From positions 243,598 through 307,597 of the forward strand of contig JALCOL010000001.1 of the NCBI GenBank assembly GCA_022649665.1: 64,000 bases of DNA, given 5' to 3'. Positions 1 through 8,422 of the stretch are shown here, piece by piece (within the stretch, counting starts at the first letter, position 1; each line of letters begins with the position of its first letter). The stretch comes from Enterococcaceae bacterium. Lineage in GTDB: Bacteria; Bacillota; Bacilli; Lactobacillales; Enterococcaceae. Below the pieces are notes generated by a model. The model saw only the letters and a list, made by a program, of their open reading frames with translations. It was not told the DNA's origin and searched no databases. A program made the translations under genes and the position numbers.

Positions 1-1
1 C

Positions 2-337
2 TGGGGCGGGTTAGCAACCATAGCTGTTATTTTGGTAAAAAACAATCTTTTTATTTTATTTTTATCTGTGTCTATTGGCATTTTTTCACAAATAAAAAAT
101 ATTCCCCAAGCTTCATTGCTCCAACAAAGAATTCCTAGTGAACGATTAATGCCTATTTATGCAGCCTCTGGGATTTTGAATTCTGGGGCATTTGCACTCG
201 CGGCTCTGTTCATGGGACAAATCGCAGATATTTTCGATGTCAAGATCGTTTTCGTCTGTTCGGGAATTCTGCTGATTATCGTCGGAATGCTCGCCATTCG
301 AAATCAAGAGCTGATCTCAAATGAAGAGCCATGCTGA
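2..337 (+). CDS. MFS transporter, C-terminal end (partial)
   Basis: The reading frame is open from the first bases of the window and stops at 335-337, so this is only the last ~111 residues of a longer protein. It holds three hydrophobic segments. The first is followed by an SIGIFSQIKNIPQASLLQQRIP stretch (seen in pieces) typical of the loop before the last helices of MFS permeases, and a short charged tail ends the protein. It probably belongs to the MFS drug-efflux type; the substrate cannot be judged from this fragment. Base composition is AT-rich compared with the thiamine block downstream. The next gene on the same strand begins about 112 bp later, so cotranscription is possible but not shown. 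Confidence 0.7.
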   Translation, partial: WGGLATIAVILVKNNLFILFLSVSIGIFSQIKNIPQASLLQQRIPSERLMPIYAASGILNSGAFALAALFMGQIADIFDVKIVFVCSGILLIIVGMLAIRNQELISNEEPC

Positions 338-449
338 TCATTCATTGAGTGTATTTCCACCTAAGACACGGTTTCGAAGAAGTGATAAACTGGAGAAAAT
401 CAAAACTTTCCAATTTTATTTGCTTCAATCGGTGTCTGGAGGACAGTTG

Positions 450-3400
450 ATGAATAATAAAATAGATATATTGAACGCGTGGATCACGATCGAGCAGTTA
501 TCTGAAGGTGCGATCAGTAAAACGGATAAAAATCTCAGGAAATTCAGCGCACAGCAAAGCGACGAGTTTTCGGAGATGTTTATAGAATTTTTGAATACAC
601 AAAAGAAAACACACAAACTTTCCGAGAGAAGATTCAAAAAGTCGGGACTGGTCGTTTATTTCGATATTTTCAGTTTCCAGGAAATCATCGATATCTTGCG
701 GCGAAATTATCATATTCCTGCAACGTATGAAGAAATCGATCCCTCGAACAAATTTACTTTTGCTTTATATTTCGATAATGAGCTGGGTTTTATTCCCGAA
801 AAGCTTTTCTTTACGATCAGCGGCTACATTCGCTACAAAGGAGAATTGCCGCAGAAATTTTTAAAAGCGGAAGAAGAGTTGCGCGATGATTTGAAGAAGC
901 AGTTCACTGATAAGAAATTTGATGATGTCATCAGGGATCTCTTGGTGCAATACAACGTATCGCTGCAAGACTGCCGCTATGCGTTCCTTGAGAATCTTGA
1001 GACGAGCGATATCAATCTGCATTCTTTTTTTATTGATGATCTCGAGAAGGCAAAATCACTCGATACCGCAAATTTAACACGCTATTTCTCAGGTTTTTCT
1101 GGACAAAGGATCAACTTGGACAGCAAAGCTGACTCTCCCAATTTTGATCCGCAGCCTTTTTTTGAAATTTTGCAGCCAGACCATTACCCGTTAGGACGTT
1201 TTCCTAGTAATTCAGATTATGCACTTTCGTTTATGCAGGAAGTCGCGGTCAATTTGGCGCTGAATGATAAAAATGATATCCGCAGTGTCAATGGTCCTCC
1301 GGGAACGGGGAAGACGACTTTGCTGAAGGATATTTTTGCGGAGCTGATCGTTCGCCAAGCCGCCGAAATTTGCGCACTTGCCGATAAAAAAGCCGAGGGC
1401 CGCCTAGTTTACTGGAAAAATGCCAAACTTGGCACACTTCCGCAGCAAATTTCAAATAAAAACATCGTCGTCGCCAGTTCGAATAATGGAGCAGTCCAAA
1501 ATATCGTCAATGAGTTGCCCCAGATCGATCAAATATCTGAAGAATTTCGTGATGAGATCATGAAGACAGACTATTTTAAACAGGTCGCCAATTCTAAATT
1601 AGAAGCCAAATGGGAAAATAATGAGGGTAAAAAGACACGGGAACTCAAAAGCGAAGCCCTTGAAGAGAAGAATTGGGGAGCGTTTTCGCTTGAAGGCGGC
1701 CGGTCGGAGAATATCAGCAATTTGCTGCTGAATATTGAGTTCATGGAGAACTCTCTGAAAGATGAATACGAATCTGATCCAAGCATCTATCAAGAATTTT
1801 CCACGCAGCTCCAGGAGCTGCAGGGCGAGCGCAGCCAAATGCAAAAAGATTATGAAATGCTCAAAGAACTTGCGATTTTAAATAAAAAATACGAAAAAAC
1901 AAGCAAAGACTATGCTGACGAAAGAGAGCAGCGAAAGGCCGCGCTGGAAAATGCGCGGCAAGCAGCAGATCAGCAGCTCACCCAGTTGCAAACAGCAATC
2001 AAAACAACGACCTCAGCGACAAAAGAAATGGAAGAGGAGTTATCAGAAACATTACAGCTTCTCACCGAAGCCCAAAGAAATTTTGAGGTCGTCCAGACGC
2101 AAAAGCCCAGTTTGCTCTGGCTGCAGAAAATTTTTAACAAAAACAAAGCAGAACATTATTTTTCCGAATTAAATTTGGCAAATCAAAAATTGACAGAACT
2201 AGCGGCAAAGCGACAGCACTTGAAAACAGAAAAAAAGAAACAGCTTAAAGAGAAGGCTGAACAAGAGAAAGAACAAAGCGACATCAAAACAGCAATCGAA
2301 GACACCAAAACCGCATTTGACCGCTGGGAAAAGCTCCAGCAAAAAGAAGCGGCCGACTTGGAAGGTAAAATCGATTCACTGACGGAAGCGAGAAAAGAGC
2401 GAGATATCGAAGAATTGGATTTTTCCAAGTCATATGCTGAACTGCAAAAGTCAAATCCGTGGTTTGCAAAAGGGTATCGCATCAAGCAATCAAAATTATT
2501 TATACGTGCACTGGCGGTCAGAAAACAATTTTTATTTGAAAATCGCCGAAATTTATCCGCTGCGCGGAGGATCTGGGAACGCCAAAGCGAGTATGTCGCG
2601 AAAGAGAACGGACACGTGCTGTTGAGCGAAGCATGGCAGTGGCTGAATTTTGCGGTGCCGGTAGTGAGCACCACCTTTGCAAGCTTTGGGAGGATGTTCA
2701 AACATCTCCCGAAAGAGGCGATCGGCAATTTATTTATTGACGAAGCAGGACAAGCTTTGCCGCAAGCAAGCGTAGGCGCGGTATTCAGAAGCAAACGAGT
2801 GATGGTCGTCGGTGATCCGGCACAGATCAAGCCGGTATTGACATTGGATGCAAAAGTCTTGAATCTTTTAGGCCAGCATTTTGAGGTCGATGAAGCGTTC
2901 GTTTCCGCTGATGCCTCGACACAAACGATCGTCGATGCGGCAGGTCAATACGGATTTCAAAAGACGAAGGAAGAATGGATCGGGATCCCGCTGTGGGTCC
3001 ATCGCCGTTCAGATGATCCGATGTTCACTATTTCAAATGAAATTTCTTATCATGGGTTAATGGTCCAAGGGAAGCCGCCGGAAAAGTCTCAAGGAAAATC
3101 AGAATGGTTCGATGTTTCCGGGAAAGCAAATGATAAATACGTCAAAGAACAGGCGGAGCTTTTAAAAGAAAAGATCAGCCAAAAGCTGCGAGAAAATCCT
3201 GAATTGGCCGACGAAATATATGTTATTTCACCGTTTAAGAATGTGGCCTTCCAGCTCGCACGGCATCTAGACAGCATTGGTTTTACGAAGCGGGAAAACG
3301 GAAAACCGGTAAATGTCGGGACGGTCCACACTTTCCAAGGAAAAGAAGCCAAAATCGTTTATTTTGTGCTCGGAGCAGATTCCAGCAGCAAAGGAGCTGC

Positions 3401-3572
3401 GATGTGGGCCGTTTCTGAGCCGAATATCATGAATGTGGCGGCAACGCGCGCTAAAGAAGAGTTTTATGTTATTGGCGACAAACATCTGTATGGAACATTA
3501 GGAAGCAAAGTGGCCGATCAGACGATTTCGATCATCGAACAGTTCAATCAGAAAAGCGCTATATCATCATAG
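450..3572 (+). CDS. Large SF1 (Upf1/DNA2-like) helicase with internal coiled coil
   Basis: About 1040 residues. Superfamily 1 helicase motifs are clear: Walker A GPPGTGKTT near residue 281, a Walker B of the Upf1-like form FIDEAGQALPQ near 763, a motif V region GTVHTFQGKEAK near 955 and motif VI VAATRAKEEF near 1000. Between motifs I and II lies a ~200-residue Glu/Lys/Gln-rich coiled coil (about 460-660). The N-terminal 280 residues have no domain I recognise. The start was set at the ATG at 450 because GGAGGACAG precedes it; the frame runs on upstream to an ATG at 321, but that has no good ribosome site. The family acts on DNA or RNA with ATP. The real substrate is unknown, and a role in RNA metabolism, repair or defence cannot be separated by sequence alone. 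The gene stands alone, with a minus-strand RNA gene converging on it. Confidence 0.85.
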   Translation: MNNKIDILNAWITIEQLSEGAISKTDKNLRKFSAQQSDEFSEMFIEFLNTQKKTHKLSERRFKKSGLVVYFDIFSFQEIIDILRRNYHIPATYEEIDPSNKFTFALYFDNELGFIPEKLFFTISGYIRYKGELPQKFLKAEEELRDDLKKQFTDKKFDDVIRDLLVQYNVSLQDCRYAFLENLETSDINLHSFFIDDLEKAKSLDTANLTRYFSGFSGQRINLDSKADSPNFDPQPFFEILQPDHYPLGRFPSNSDYALSFMQEVAVNLALNDKNDIRSVNGPPGTGKTTLLKDIFAELIVRQAAEICALADKKAEGRLVYWKNAKLGTLPQQISNKNIVVASSNNGAVQNIVNELPQIDQISEEFRDEIMKTDYFKQVANSKLEAKWENNEGKKTRELKSEALEEKNWGAFSLEGGRSENISNLLLNIEFMENSLKDEYESDPSIYQEFSTQLQELQGERSQMQKDYEMLKELAILNKKYEKTSKDYADEREQRKAALENARQAADQQLTQLQTAIKTTTSATKEMEEELSETLQLLTEAQRNFEVVQTQKPSLLWLQKIFNKNKAEHYFSELNLANQKLTELAAKRQHLKTEKKKQLKEKAEQEKEQSDIKTAIEDTKTAFDRWEKLQQKEAADLEGKIDSLTEARKERDIEELDFSKSYAELQKSNPWFAKGYRIKQSKLFIRALAVRKQFLFENRRNLSAARRIWERQSEYVAKENGHVLLSEAWQWLNFAVPVVSTTFASFGRMFKHLPKEAIGNLFIDEAGQALPQASVGAVFRSKRVMVVGDPAQIKPVLTLDAKVLNLLGQHFEVDEAFVSADASTQTIVDAAGQYGFQKTKEEWIGIPLWVHRRSDDPMFTISNEISYHGLMVQGKPPEKSQGKSEWFDVSGKANDKYVKEQAELLKEKISQKLRENPELADEIYVISPFKNVAFQLARHLDSIGFTKRENGKPVNVGTVHTFQGKEAKIVYFVLGADSSSKGAAMWAVSEPNIMNVAATRAKEEFYVIGDKHLYGTLGSKVADQTISIIEQFNQKSAISS

Positions 3573-3588
3573 TGATTGTTTTCATCAC

Positions 3589-3678
3589 AAAAAAAGCGCC
3601 TACCGATAAAATCGGTAAGCACTAAACCATAAAACCATGCTATGCACGGGGTAGAGGCGCTGTAACGCCTCTACCTAC
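3589..3678 (-). ncRNA. Candidate ~90 nt structured small RNA
   Basis: Read on the minus strand, this stretch has its own promoter and folds into three successive hairpins: a perfect 10 bp stem (3650-3675, loop UUACAG), a 6 bp stem CCGUGC/GCAUGG with loop AUA, and a 13 bp stem (3595-3623) followed by a run of seven U that makes an intrinsic terminator. No open reading frame or ribosome site is visible in it. It lies downstream of the minus-strand oxidoreductase but has an independent promoter. Size and layout recall antitoxin RNAs of Fst-type toxin-antitoxin pairs, but no hydrophobic toxin peptide was found beside it. The alternative is an elaborate terminator region of the oxidoreductase gene. 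Its function is unknown. Confidence 0.55.
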
Positions 3679-3684
3679 TATTAA

Positions 3685-3713
3685 AGTATATCATATCCAA
3701 AAAATATAATCAA
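3685..3713 (-). promoter_or_regulatory. Promoter of the candidate sRNA
   Basis: On the minus strand, -35 TTGATT (3708-3713), a 17 bp spacer and -10 TATACT (3685-3690) with TGA directly before it, so an extended -10. The predicted start is near 3678, a few bases before the first hairpin of the candidate RNA. Confidence 0.6.
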
Positions 3714-3779
3714 AAAACTTCTTTTCAGCCTGCCGTGAATAAATAAGTAGTCCTTGCAGTTAACGCTGCGAAGTCGATA

Positions 3780-4793
3780 TCAAAATTCAATGACAAGTTT
3801 GCCGATCATTCGATTTCCTTCGATGGTCTGGTGGGCTGCAAACAAGGTTTCAGGAGTCAGACCGTGAAGCACTTTGGTGGTCGTTGGACGGATCTTTTTT
3901 GCCTCCAGCAAACGGCTGACTTTCTCAAGGATCGCTCCTTGTGTCGCCACTTGATAGTCAAAGTCTGTTTTCACAAACATATACTCCCAATCCCAGCTCG
4001 CTGATTTATTTTTCAGCAGATCCAGCTGATGGGGCTGCGCCGTTTCGACGATTGAAGCGACGTGCCCGAAAGGCGCGACGAGGCCCGCCATTTCATCGAA
4101 ATATTCATCCGTCGAATGCAAGATCAAGATCGCCGGCAGAAGCGAAATCGCCTGTGCTTTCAGCTGCTGTGTGATATTTTTATGGTGATCAATGACTAGA
4201 TCCGCCCCCAGACGCGTGACCCAGTCGATTGTTTCTGTTCGCGAAGCGGTCGCGATGACTGTCGCGCCGCTCCACTTGGCAAGCTGGACAGCAGCGGAAC
4301 CTGCCCCGCCCGCTCCGTTGATGATCAAAAGCTTCACTCCTTGGTTGGCACCTTCTTCGGGGATCAAGCCGATTTTTTCAAACAGGACTTCGTAAGCAAC
4401 TAAAAAGGTCAGTGGCAAACCGGCAATTTCAGCGATTGTACATTCAGCAGGAGCATGAGCGGCGATACGCGCATCGACGACTTGCTTTTCGCTATAGCTG
4501 CCTAAGCGTTTCGTGCTCCCGGCGTACATGACTTCATCGCCGACTGTGAAATTTTGGACAGCGGCGCCTTTGGCAGTGACGATCCCGACTGCGTCATAAC
4601 CAAGAATAGGCGGGTCCGGCAGATCTGTTCCGGCTTGCCGCAGCTTTGTATCGACTGGATTGACTGAGATCGCTTCGACATCGACGAGCAGATCATGCTC
4701 ACCAAGTGGCGGCAGCTCCATTTCGATTTTTCTGAATAAGTTGCCCTCTGATAGGAGAAAAGGATGTGCAAAACTGATCGCATTTGTTTTCAT
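3780..4793 (-). CDS. NADPH:quinone reductase-like zinc-type alcohol dehydrogenase family protein
   Basis: 337 residues, medium-chain dehydrogenase/reductase fold. The N-terminal GroES-like part has AISVNPVDTKLRQ and LGYDAVGIV. The nucleotide-binding domain has the glycine-rich loop INGAGGAGSAAVQLAKW. The structural-zinc cysteines of true alcohol dehydrogenases are not seen, which fits the quinone oxidoreductase (QOR-like) branch, which reduces quinones or enals with NADPH in the cytoplasm. The start was set at the ATG at 4793, seven bases after AGGAAGGT, rather than an in-frame GTG at 4802 that overlaps the ribosome site. It is monocistronic and divergent from the thiamine operon. The precise substrate is unknown. 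Confidence 0.85.
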   Translation of the reverse strand: MKTNAISFAHPFLLSEGNLFRKIEMELPPLGEHDLLVDVEAISVNPVDTKLRQAGTDLPDPPILGYDAVGIVTAKGAAVQNFTVGDEVMYAGSTKRLGSYSEKQVVDARIAAHAPAECTIAEIAGLPLTFLVAYEVLFEKIGLIPEEGANQGVKLLIINGAGGAGSAAVQLAKWSGATVIATASRTETIDWVTRLGADLVIDHHKNITQQLKAQAISLLPAILILHSTDEYFDEMAGLVAPFGHVASIVETAQPHQLDLLKNKSASWDWEYMFVKTDFDYQVATQGAILEKVSRLLEAKKIRPTTTKVLHGLTPETLFAAHQTIEGNRMIGKLVIEF

Positions 4794-4920
4794 TTTTTTC
4801 ACCTTCCTGCTATTGACGATAGCACAGTGAAAAAAATTATCCTATTCAGAAGACTTGCGGAGGGAGGTGTGCGCGGCAATAATCGCGGGTTTTTAGAAGG
4901 TTTTTTTTTCAGTTGAAATA

Positions 4921-4948
4921 TTGAAAAAATTTCATTTTATGTTATACT
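4921..4948 (+). promoter_or_regulatory. Promoter of the thiamine salvage operon
   Basis: -35 TTGAAA (4921-4926), 16 bp spacer, -10 TATACT (4943-4948) preceded by TGT (extended -10). It sits just ahead of the TPP aptamer, so the leader RNA would start around 4955. Confidence 0.65.
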
Positions 4949-4968
4949 CGACTCACATTTGAATAGAA

Positions 4969-5040
4969 ACATTTGGGGTGCTTTTAGCTGAGATTATACC
5001 CACTGAACCTGACACAGGTAATACTGGCGAAGGGAAATGT
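4969..5040 (+). promoter_or_regulatory. TPP riboswitch (THI element)
   Basis: The conserved THI-box pieces occur in order: GGGGTGC, GCTGAGA, ACCC, GAACCTGA, TAATACTGGCGAAGGGAA. The ends ACATTT (4969-4974) and AAATGT (5035-5040) form the closing helix P1. The aptamer binds thiamine pyrophosphate. With an intrinsic terminator ~30 bases downstream, it should switch off the operon when the cofactor is plentiful. Confidence 0.95.
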
Positions 5041-5068
5041 GATCGATTTGCATGCAAAATGCTTTTTC

Positions 5069-5102
5069 GCACCCGTCTGAATTGGACGGGTGCTTTCTTT
5101 TT
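5069..5102 (+). terminator. Riboswitch-controlled terminator
   Basis: Perfect 9 bp stem GCACCCGTC/GACGGGTGC with a 7-base loop and a T-rich tract (5094-5102). It lies between the TPP aptamer and the first gene of the operon, the position of the expression platform in transcription-terminating TPP switches. Confidence 0.85.
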
Positions 5103-5178
5103 GCTGCGGTCGCCGATCGATAAATTTCAACCTCTTTTGCTTCTATTTTCAAATAGATGACAAAGGAGGTTTTTTATT

Positions 5179-5745
5179 TTGAAAGAAAAATGGACATTGC
5201 CGCAAGTGGTGCTTTTGGCGATCGTCGCTTTTTTGTTTGGCGGGATTTTTATGGGAGCGGACGCGCTCTATACAGCGCTTTTGGCGCTGTTGACGCCGCT
5301 CGGCTATGCACCGTTTGCCAATGAGATTTTGTTTGGTCTTTGGACGATGGCCGCACCCGTCGCCGCAATGCTGATCCCGCGTCCGGGAAGCGCGATTTTA
5401 GGCGAAGTGTTCGCCGCGCTTGCTGAAATGCTGTACGGTTCCTATTTTGGAGCGGGAGCGGTGCTCTCAGGATTTATTCAAGGCTTGGGGACTGAAGCTG
5501 GGTTTGCAGCGACACGATATAAGCGGTATGACACGTTTTCACTTTTTTTGGCGGCGATCGGGACGACCGTCTTCAGTTTTGTCTATGAATTTTTCAAATT
5601 CGGCTACGGGACTTACGGGATCGGGATGATCATTGCCCTTTTCGTGGTGCGCTTGGCATCGGTTTCGTTTTTCGGGATCGTGTTGGCGGGGGAAGTCAGC
5701 AAACTGTATCAACGTGTCGTAAAGATCAAGGCGCTGCACCCATGA
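5179..5745 (+). CDS. ykoE: ECF transporter substrate-binding (S) component YkoE for thiamine/HMP
   Basis: 188 residues, almost wholly hydrophobic with about five membrane helices. It is the specificity subunit of the YkoEDC transporter, which imports thiamine or its hydroxymethylpyrimidine (HMP) precursor. Sequence features include the PRPGSAILGE loop and FIQGLGTEAGF, typical of the YkoE family. The start codon is TTG at 5179, nine bases after AAAGGAGG. It is the first gene after the TPP riboswitch and overlaps the ATPase gene by 4 bases, which supports a dedicated E-D-C transporter. Confidence 0.88.
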   Translation: MKEKWTLPQVVLLAIVAFLFGGIFMGADALYTALLALLTPLGYAPFANEILFGLWTMAAPVAAMLIPRPGSAILGEVFAALAEMLYGSYFGAGAVLSGFIQGLGTEAGFAATRYKRYDTFSLFLAAIGTTVFSFVYEFFKFGYGTYGIGMIIALFVVRLASVSFFGIVLAGEVSKLYQRVVKIKALHP

Positions 5746-7103
5746 TCGAGTTGCGAGAGCTGACATTTCTGTGCGGAAAGCAGCCGATCTTTGACAAATT
5801 GGATTTTACCTTTTCGCCGCAAGCATTCACACTTTTGACCGGCGCGAGCGGCAGCGGGAAGTCGACGCTTTTGCAGCTGATCGCGGGCTTTTCAGAAATG
5901 GAGTATGCCGGCGAAATCGTCGCTAACGGCAAAGAGCGCCGCAAAACTTCGATCCAAGAACGCGCGCAAACAGTTGGCATGATCTTTCAAGATCCTGCAA
6001 AACAGTTCACGATGAGTACTTTGCGCCGTGAAATAACGTTTGCGCTTGAAAATATCGGCTGTCCGCCGCAAGAGATCAGGCAAAGGATCACGCGCGCGCT
6101 TGAAGGCGGCCGAACGGTCGAACTGGCTGATCGCTTGCTGAATTCTTTATCAGGCGGCGAACAGCAGCGGGCTGCGCTCAGTGTCGTGCTGGCGCTTGAC
6201 GCGCCGATCCTGCTTTTGGACGAACCGTTCGCGAGCATCGACCGGGCGTCGCGGATCGCGCTGATCAAGCTCTTGGCAAGTCTTAGAAAGCAAGGGAAGA
6301 CGATCATCGTCAGCGACCATGATGTTTCGGATTATCAGCCGTGGATCGATCGCTGGGTCGAATTAAAAGACGGCCGACTCGCGGAGAAAGATCCCCGGAC
6401 TTTACCGGAACCAGATGAGACACTTGAATTATGCCGAGTCAGTGAAAAGCCGTCCAATTTTTTTGAATTGGCCGATCTGCGCTGCCGGCGAAACCGCGCG
6501 GAACTTTTTGCGATCACGCAGAAGCTGCAGCGCGGCGTCACGACGCTGACCGGCGACAACGGGACCGGCAAATCGACGCTTTTGCTCGCGATGGCGCAAT
6601 GTTTGCCGTACCGCGGAAAAATGTATTTCCACAAACAAAGGATCAAGAAACGTCCAAAGCTTTACGAACAGCTTTCGCTGGTCTTTCAGGCAGCAGAGAA
6701 ACAGTTTGTCACACTGACACCGCGTGAAGAGCTGGCATACGGGACAGCACCGGATGCCGATACCCAGGAAAAGATCACTGAAGCGCTGGAAGTGCTGCAT
6801 TTGAACGCAGTTCTTGAAAACAGTCTTTTTCATTTGAGCGAAGGACAAAAAAAGATGATCCAGCTGATCAGCATGCTGAGTTTGCCGCGCGAGTTTCTGC
6901 TCTTGGATGAGCCGTTCAGCGGGTTAGATGCCCATGCCGCACGTTTCTTTGCGGAATGGATCAAAGAGAAGTCGCAGGAAGAAGATTTTTTGATCGTGAC
7001 CCACCGCCTCGCGCCGCTTCAAGGGATCAGCAGCGATCATTTGGAGTTGAAAAACCGCCAGCTTGTGCGCTGCGGCGCTGAAGGGGGCGAAAGCGGTGAA
7101 TGA
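5742..7103 (+). CDS. ykoD: ECF transporter double ATPase YkoD
   Basis: 453 residues holding two ABC ATPase domains in one chain. Domain 1 has Walker A GASGSGKST, signature LSGGEQQR and Walker B ILLLDEPFASID. Domain 2 (from about residue 230) has GDNGTGKST, a divergent signature LSEGQKKM and FLLLDEPFSGLD. It powers uptake by YkoE/YkoC, replacing the shared EcfA1/EcfA2 pair. Start ATG at 5742 overlaps the ykoE stop. The second signature, SEGQ, differs from the standard SGGQ, but this is common in fused ECF ATPases. Confidence 0.9.
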   Translation: MIELRELTFLCGKQPIFDKLDFTFSPQAFTLLTGASGSGKSTLLQLIAGFSEMEYAGEIVANGKERRKTSIQERAQTVGMIFQDPAKQFTMSTLRREITFALENIGCPPQEIRQRITRALEGGRTVELADRLLNSLSGGEQQRAALSVVLALDAPILLLDEPFASIDRASRIALIKLLASLRKQGKTIIVSDHDVSDYQPWIDRWVELKDGRLAEKDPRTLPEPDETLELCRVSEKPSNFFELADLRCRRNRAELFAITQKLQRGVTTLTGDNGTGKSTLLLAMAQCLPYRGKMYFHKQRIKKRPKLYEQLSLVFQAAEKQFVTLTPREELAYGTAPDADTQEKITEALEVLHLNAVLENSLFHLSEGQKKMIQLISMLSLPREFLLLDEPFSGLDAHAARFFAEWIKEKSQEEDFLIVTHRLAPLQGISSDHLELKNRQLVRCGAEGGESGE

Positions 7104-7737
7104 TCCTTTGCCGATGTCGCTGGTGATTATTTTATTCACGGTCGAGATCTCCTTTGTCCGTTCTGCTCTACTTGCCGGATTCGTGATCACCGCGGCCCTG
7201 CTGCTTTTACTGCTGAAACGCAAATGGAAAGGGATCGCGCTGCTCCTCCTGCTACCGCTCTTGCCGGCGCTGGCGACATATTGGTCGGTACTCGTGAACG
7301 GCTCTGGGCAAAGCGACGCTCTTTTGCTGTTTGTGCGGACGTTCGCCTTTGCCGCGCTGGGAATGAGTTTTACGTTTGGGGTCGATCTCGAAGAGCTGCT
7401 GCTGATGCTTGAAACGCGCGGGATGCCGGTCAATTTTGTTTACGGCCTTTTGGCAGTGATCCACGCGTTCCCAAAACTTTTGGGTGAAGTGAATGATCTC
7501 AAAGTCGCGAGCCGCCTGCGCGGCAAGCCGCTCCATTTTTATTCGCCGATGCTTTATCTCAAAGGGATCTTTCTGGCATTTTCGTGGCGGGATCAATATG
7601 TTGCCGCGATGAAGTCGCGCGGGTTTGATGAAGAGCATCCGCGGCGCGTTGCCAAACGCATCCCGGTATCGCGTTTGGCGACTGCACTCGCCGGCGGGAT
7701 TTTTTTAGCCGGCAATCTGCTGATGATTTTGATTTGA
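7096..7737 (+). CDS. ykoC: ECF transporter transmembrane (T) component YkoC
   Basis: 213 residues with four to five membrane helices. The cytoplasmic region carries the SRLRGK-like coupling motif and a second AAMKSRGFDEE motif, the paired Ala-Arg-Gly signatures by which EcfT proteins contact the ATPases. The start was chosen as GTG at 7096, eight bases after AAGGGGG, overlapping ykoD by 8 bases; an upstream in-frame start at 7063 would lie deep inside ykoD. It completes the YkoEDC thiamine/HMP importer. Confidence 0.88.
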   Translation: MNDPLPMSLVIILFTVEISFVRSALLAGFVITAALLLLLLKRKWKGIALLLLLPLLPALATYWSVLVNGSGQSDALLLFVRTFAFAALGMSFTFGVDLEELLLMLETRGMPVNFVYGLLAVIHAFPKLLGEVNDLKVASRLRGKPLHFYSPMLYLKGIFLAFSWRDQYVAAMKSRGFDEEHPRRVAKRIPVSRLATALAGGIFLAGNLLMILI

Positions 7738-7755
7738 AAAGACAGGAGAGAAAAA

Positions 7756-8421
7756 ATGTTTACGACCGAAGCAAAAAAGGCATCTCAGCCTTATTGGGAA
7801 GATAGTTTCACACATCCATTCGTGAGCGAACTCAAGGCGGGAAATCTCTCGCCGGTGCGCTTCCGCTATTACTTGCTGCAGGACCGCTATTATTTGAAAC
7901 ACTTCAGCAAGCTCTATCATTTGATTGCCCAAAAATCTAAAGACACTGAAGTGGCGCGAATGATGACTGAAAGTGCTGAGCACTTGGCTGCGGGCGAACT
8001 GGCGATCCGCGAACGATTTTTTGCGGAGCTTACGATCACTGCTGAAGAAATCCAAACAACGCCGGTCGCCCCGACCGCATACCACTACGTTTCACATATG
8101 TACCGGCAGCTCGCTGCCGGCAGTATTCCAGCCGCGGTTGCCGGGATGCTGCCGTGTGCCTGGCTCTATCAGGAGATCGGGACACGCTTCGTTTCCAGCG
8201 GTTCGCCGCATCCGCTTTATCAACGCTGGATCGCAACTTACGCCGGTGAAGAAGGAGCGGTGCTTGTCGCCAAACAGCGGGCGCTCGTTGACCGGCTGCA
8301 TGCGGAAAGCTCTGCGGAAGTCCAGCAGCAGATGAAAGAGGCTTTTGTGATCAGCGCGCGGATGGAATATGCGTTTTGGGAAATGGCTTATACTCTTGAA
8401 ACATGGAAAGAAGGAAAATAA
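7756..8421 (+). CDS. tenA: Thiaminase II / aminopyrimidine aminohydrolase TenA
   Basis: 221 residues, all-helical TenA fold. Recognisable are the PFVSELKAGNLSPVRFRYYL start, YHLIAQKSKD, and the LPCAWLYQEIG segment that carries the catalytic cysteine. TenA hydrolyses degraded thiamine (formylaminopyrimidine/aminopyrimidine forms) to HMP, so it recycles the pyrimidine for ThiD. ATG at 7756 follows GGAGAG. Its place between the transporter genes and thiW-thiM-thiE-thiD supports a salvage role. Confidence 0.92.
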   Translation: MFTTEAKKASQPYWEDSFTHPFVSELKAGNLSPVRFRYYLLQDRYYLKHFSKLYHLIAQKSKDTEVARMMTESAEHLAAGELAIRERFFAELTITAEEIQTTPVAPTAYHYVSHMYRQLAAGSIPAAVAGMLPCAWLYQEIGTRFVSSGSPHPLYQRWIATYAGEEGAVLVAKQRALVDRLHAESSAEVQQQMKEAFVISARMEYAFWEMAYTLETWKEGK

Positions 8422-8422
8422 T

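Noticed and set aside
321..449. Upstream extension of the helicase to the ATG at 321
   Set aside because: It overlaps the end of the transporter gene and lacks a ribosome site; the ATG at 450 has GGAGGACAG in place.
2183..2830. Long open frame (215 codons) on the minus strand inside the helicase gene
   Set aside because: It is antisense to the clear helicase motifs, has no ribosome site and gives a low-complexity Ser/Cys/Phe-rich product; a shadow frame.
3589..3713. Orphan tracrRNA or 6S RNA for the hairpin RNA
   Set aside because: No CRISPR repeat or cas gene is present to pair with it, and it is much shorter than 6S RNA and lacks its long bulged helix.
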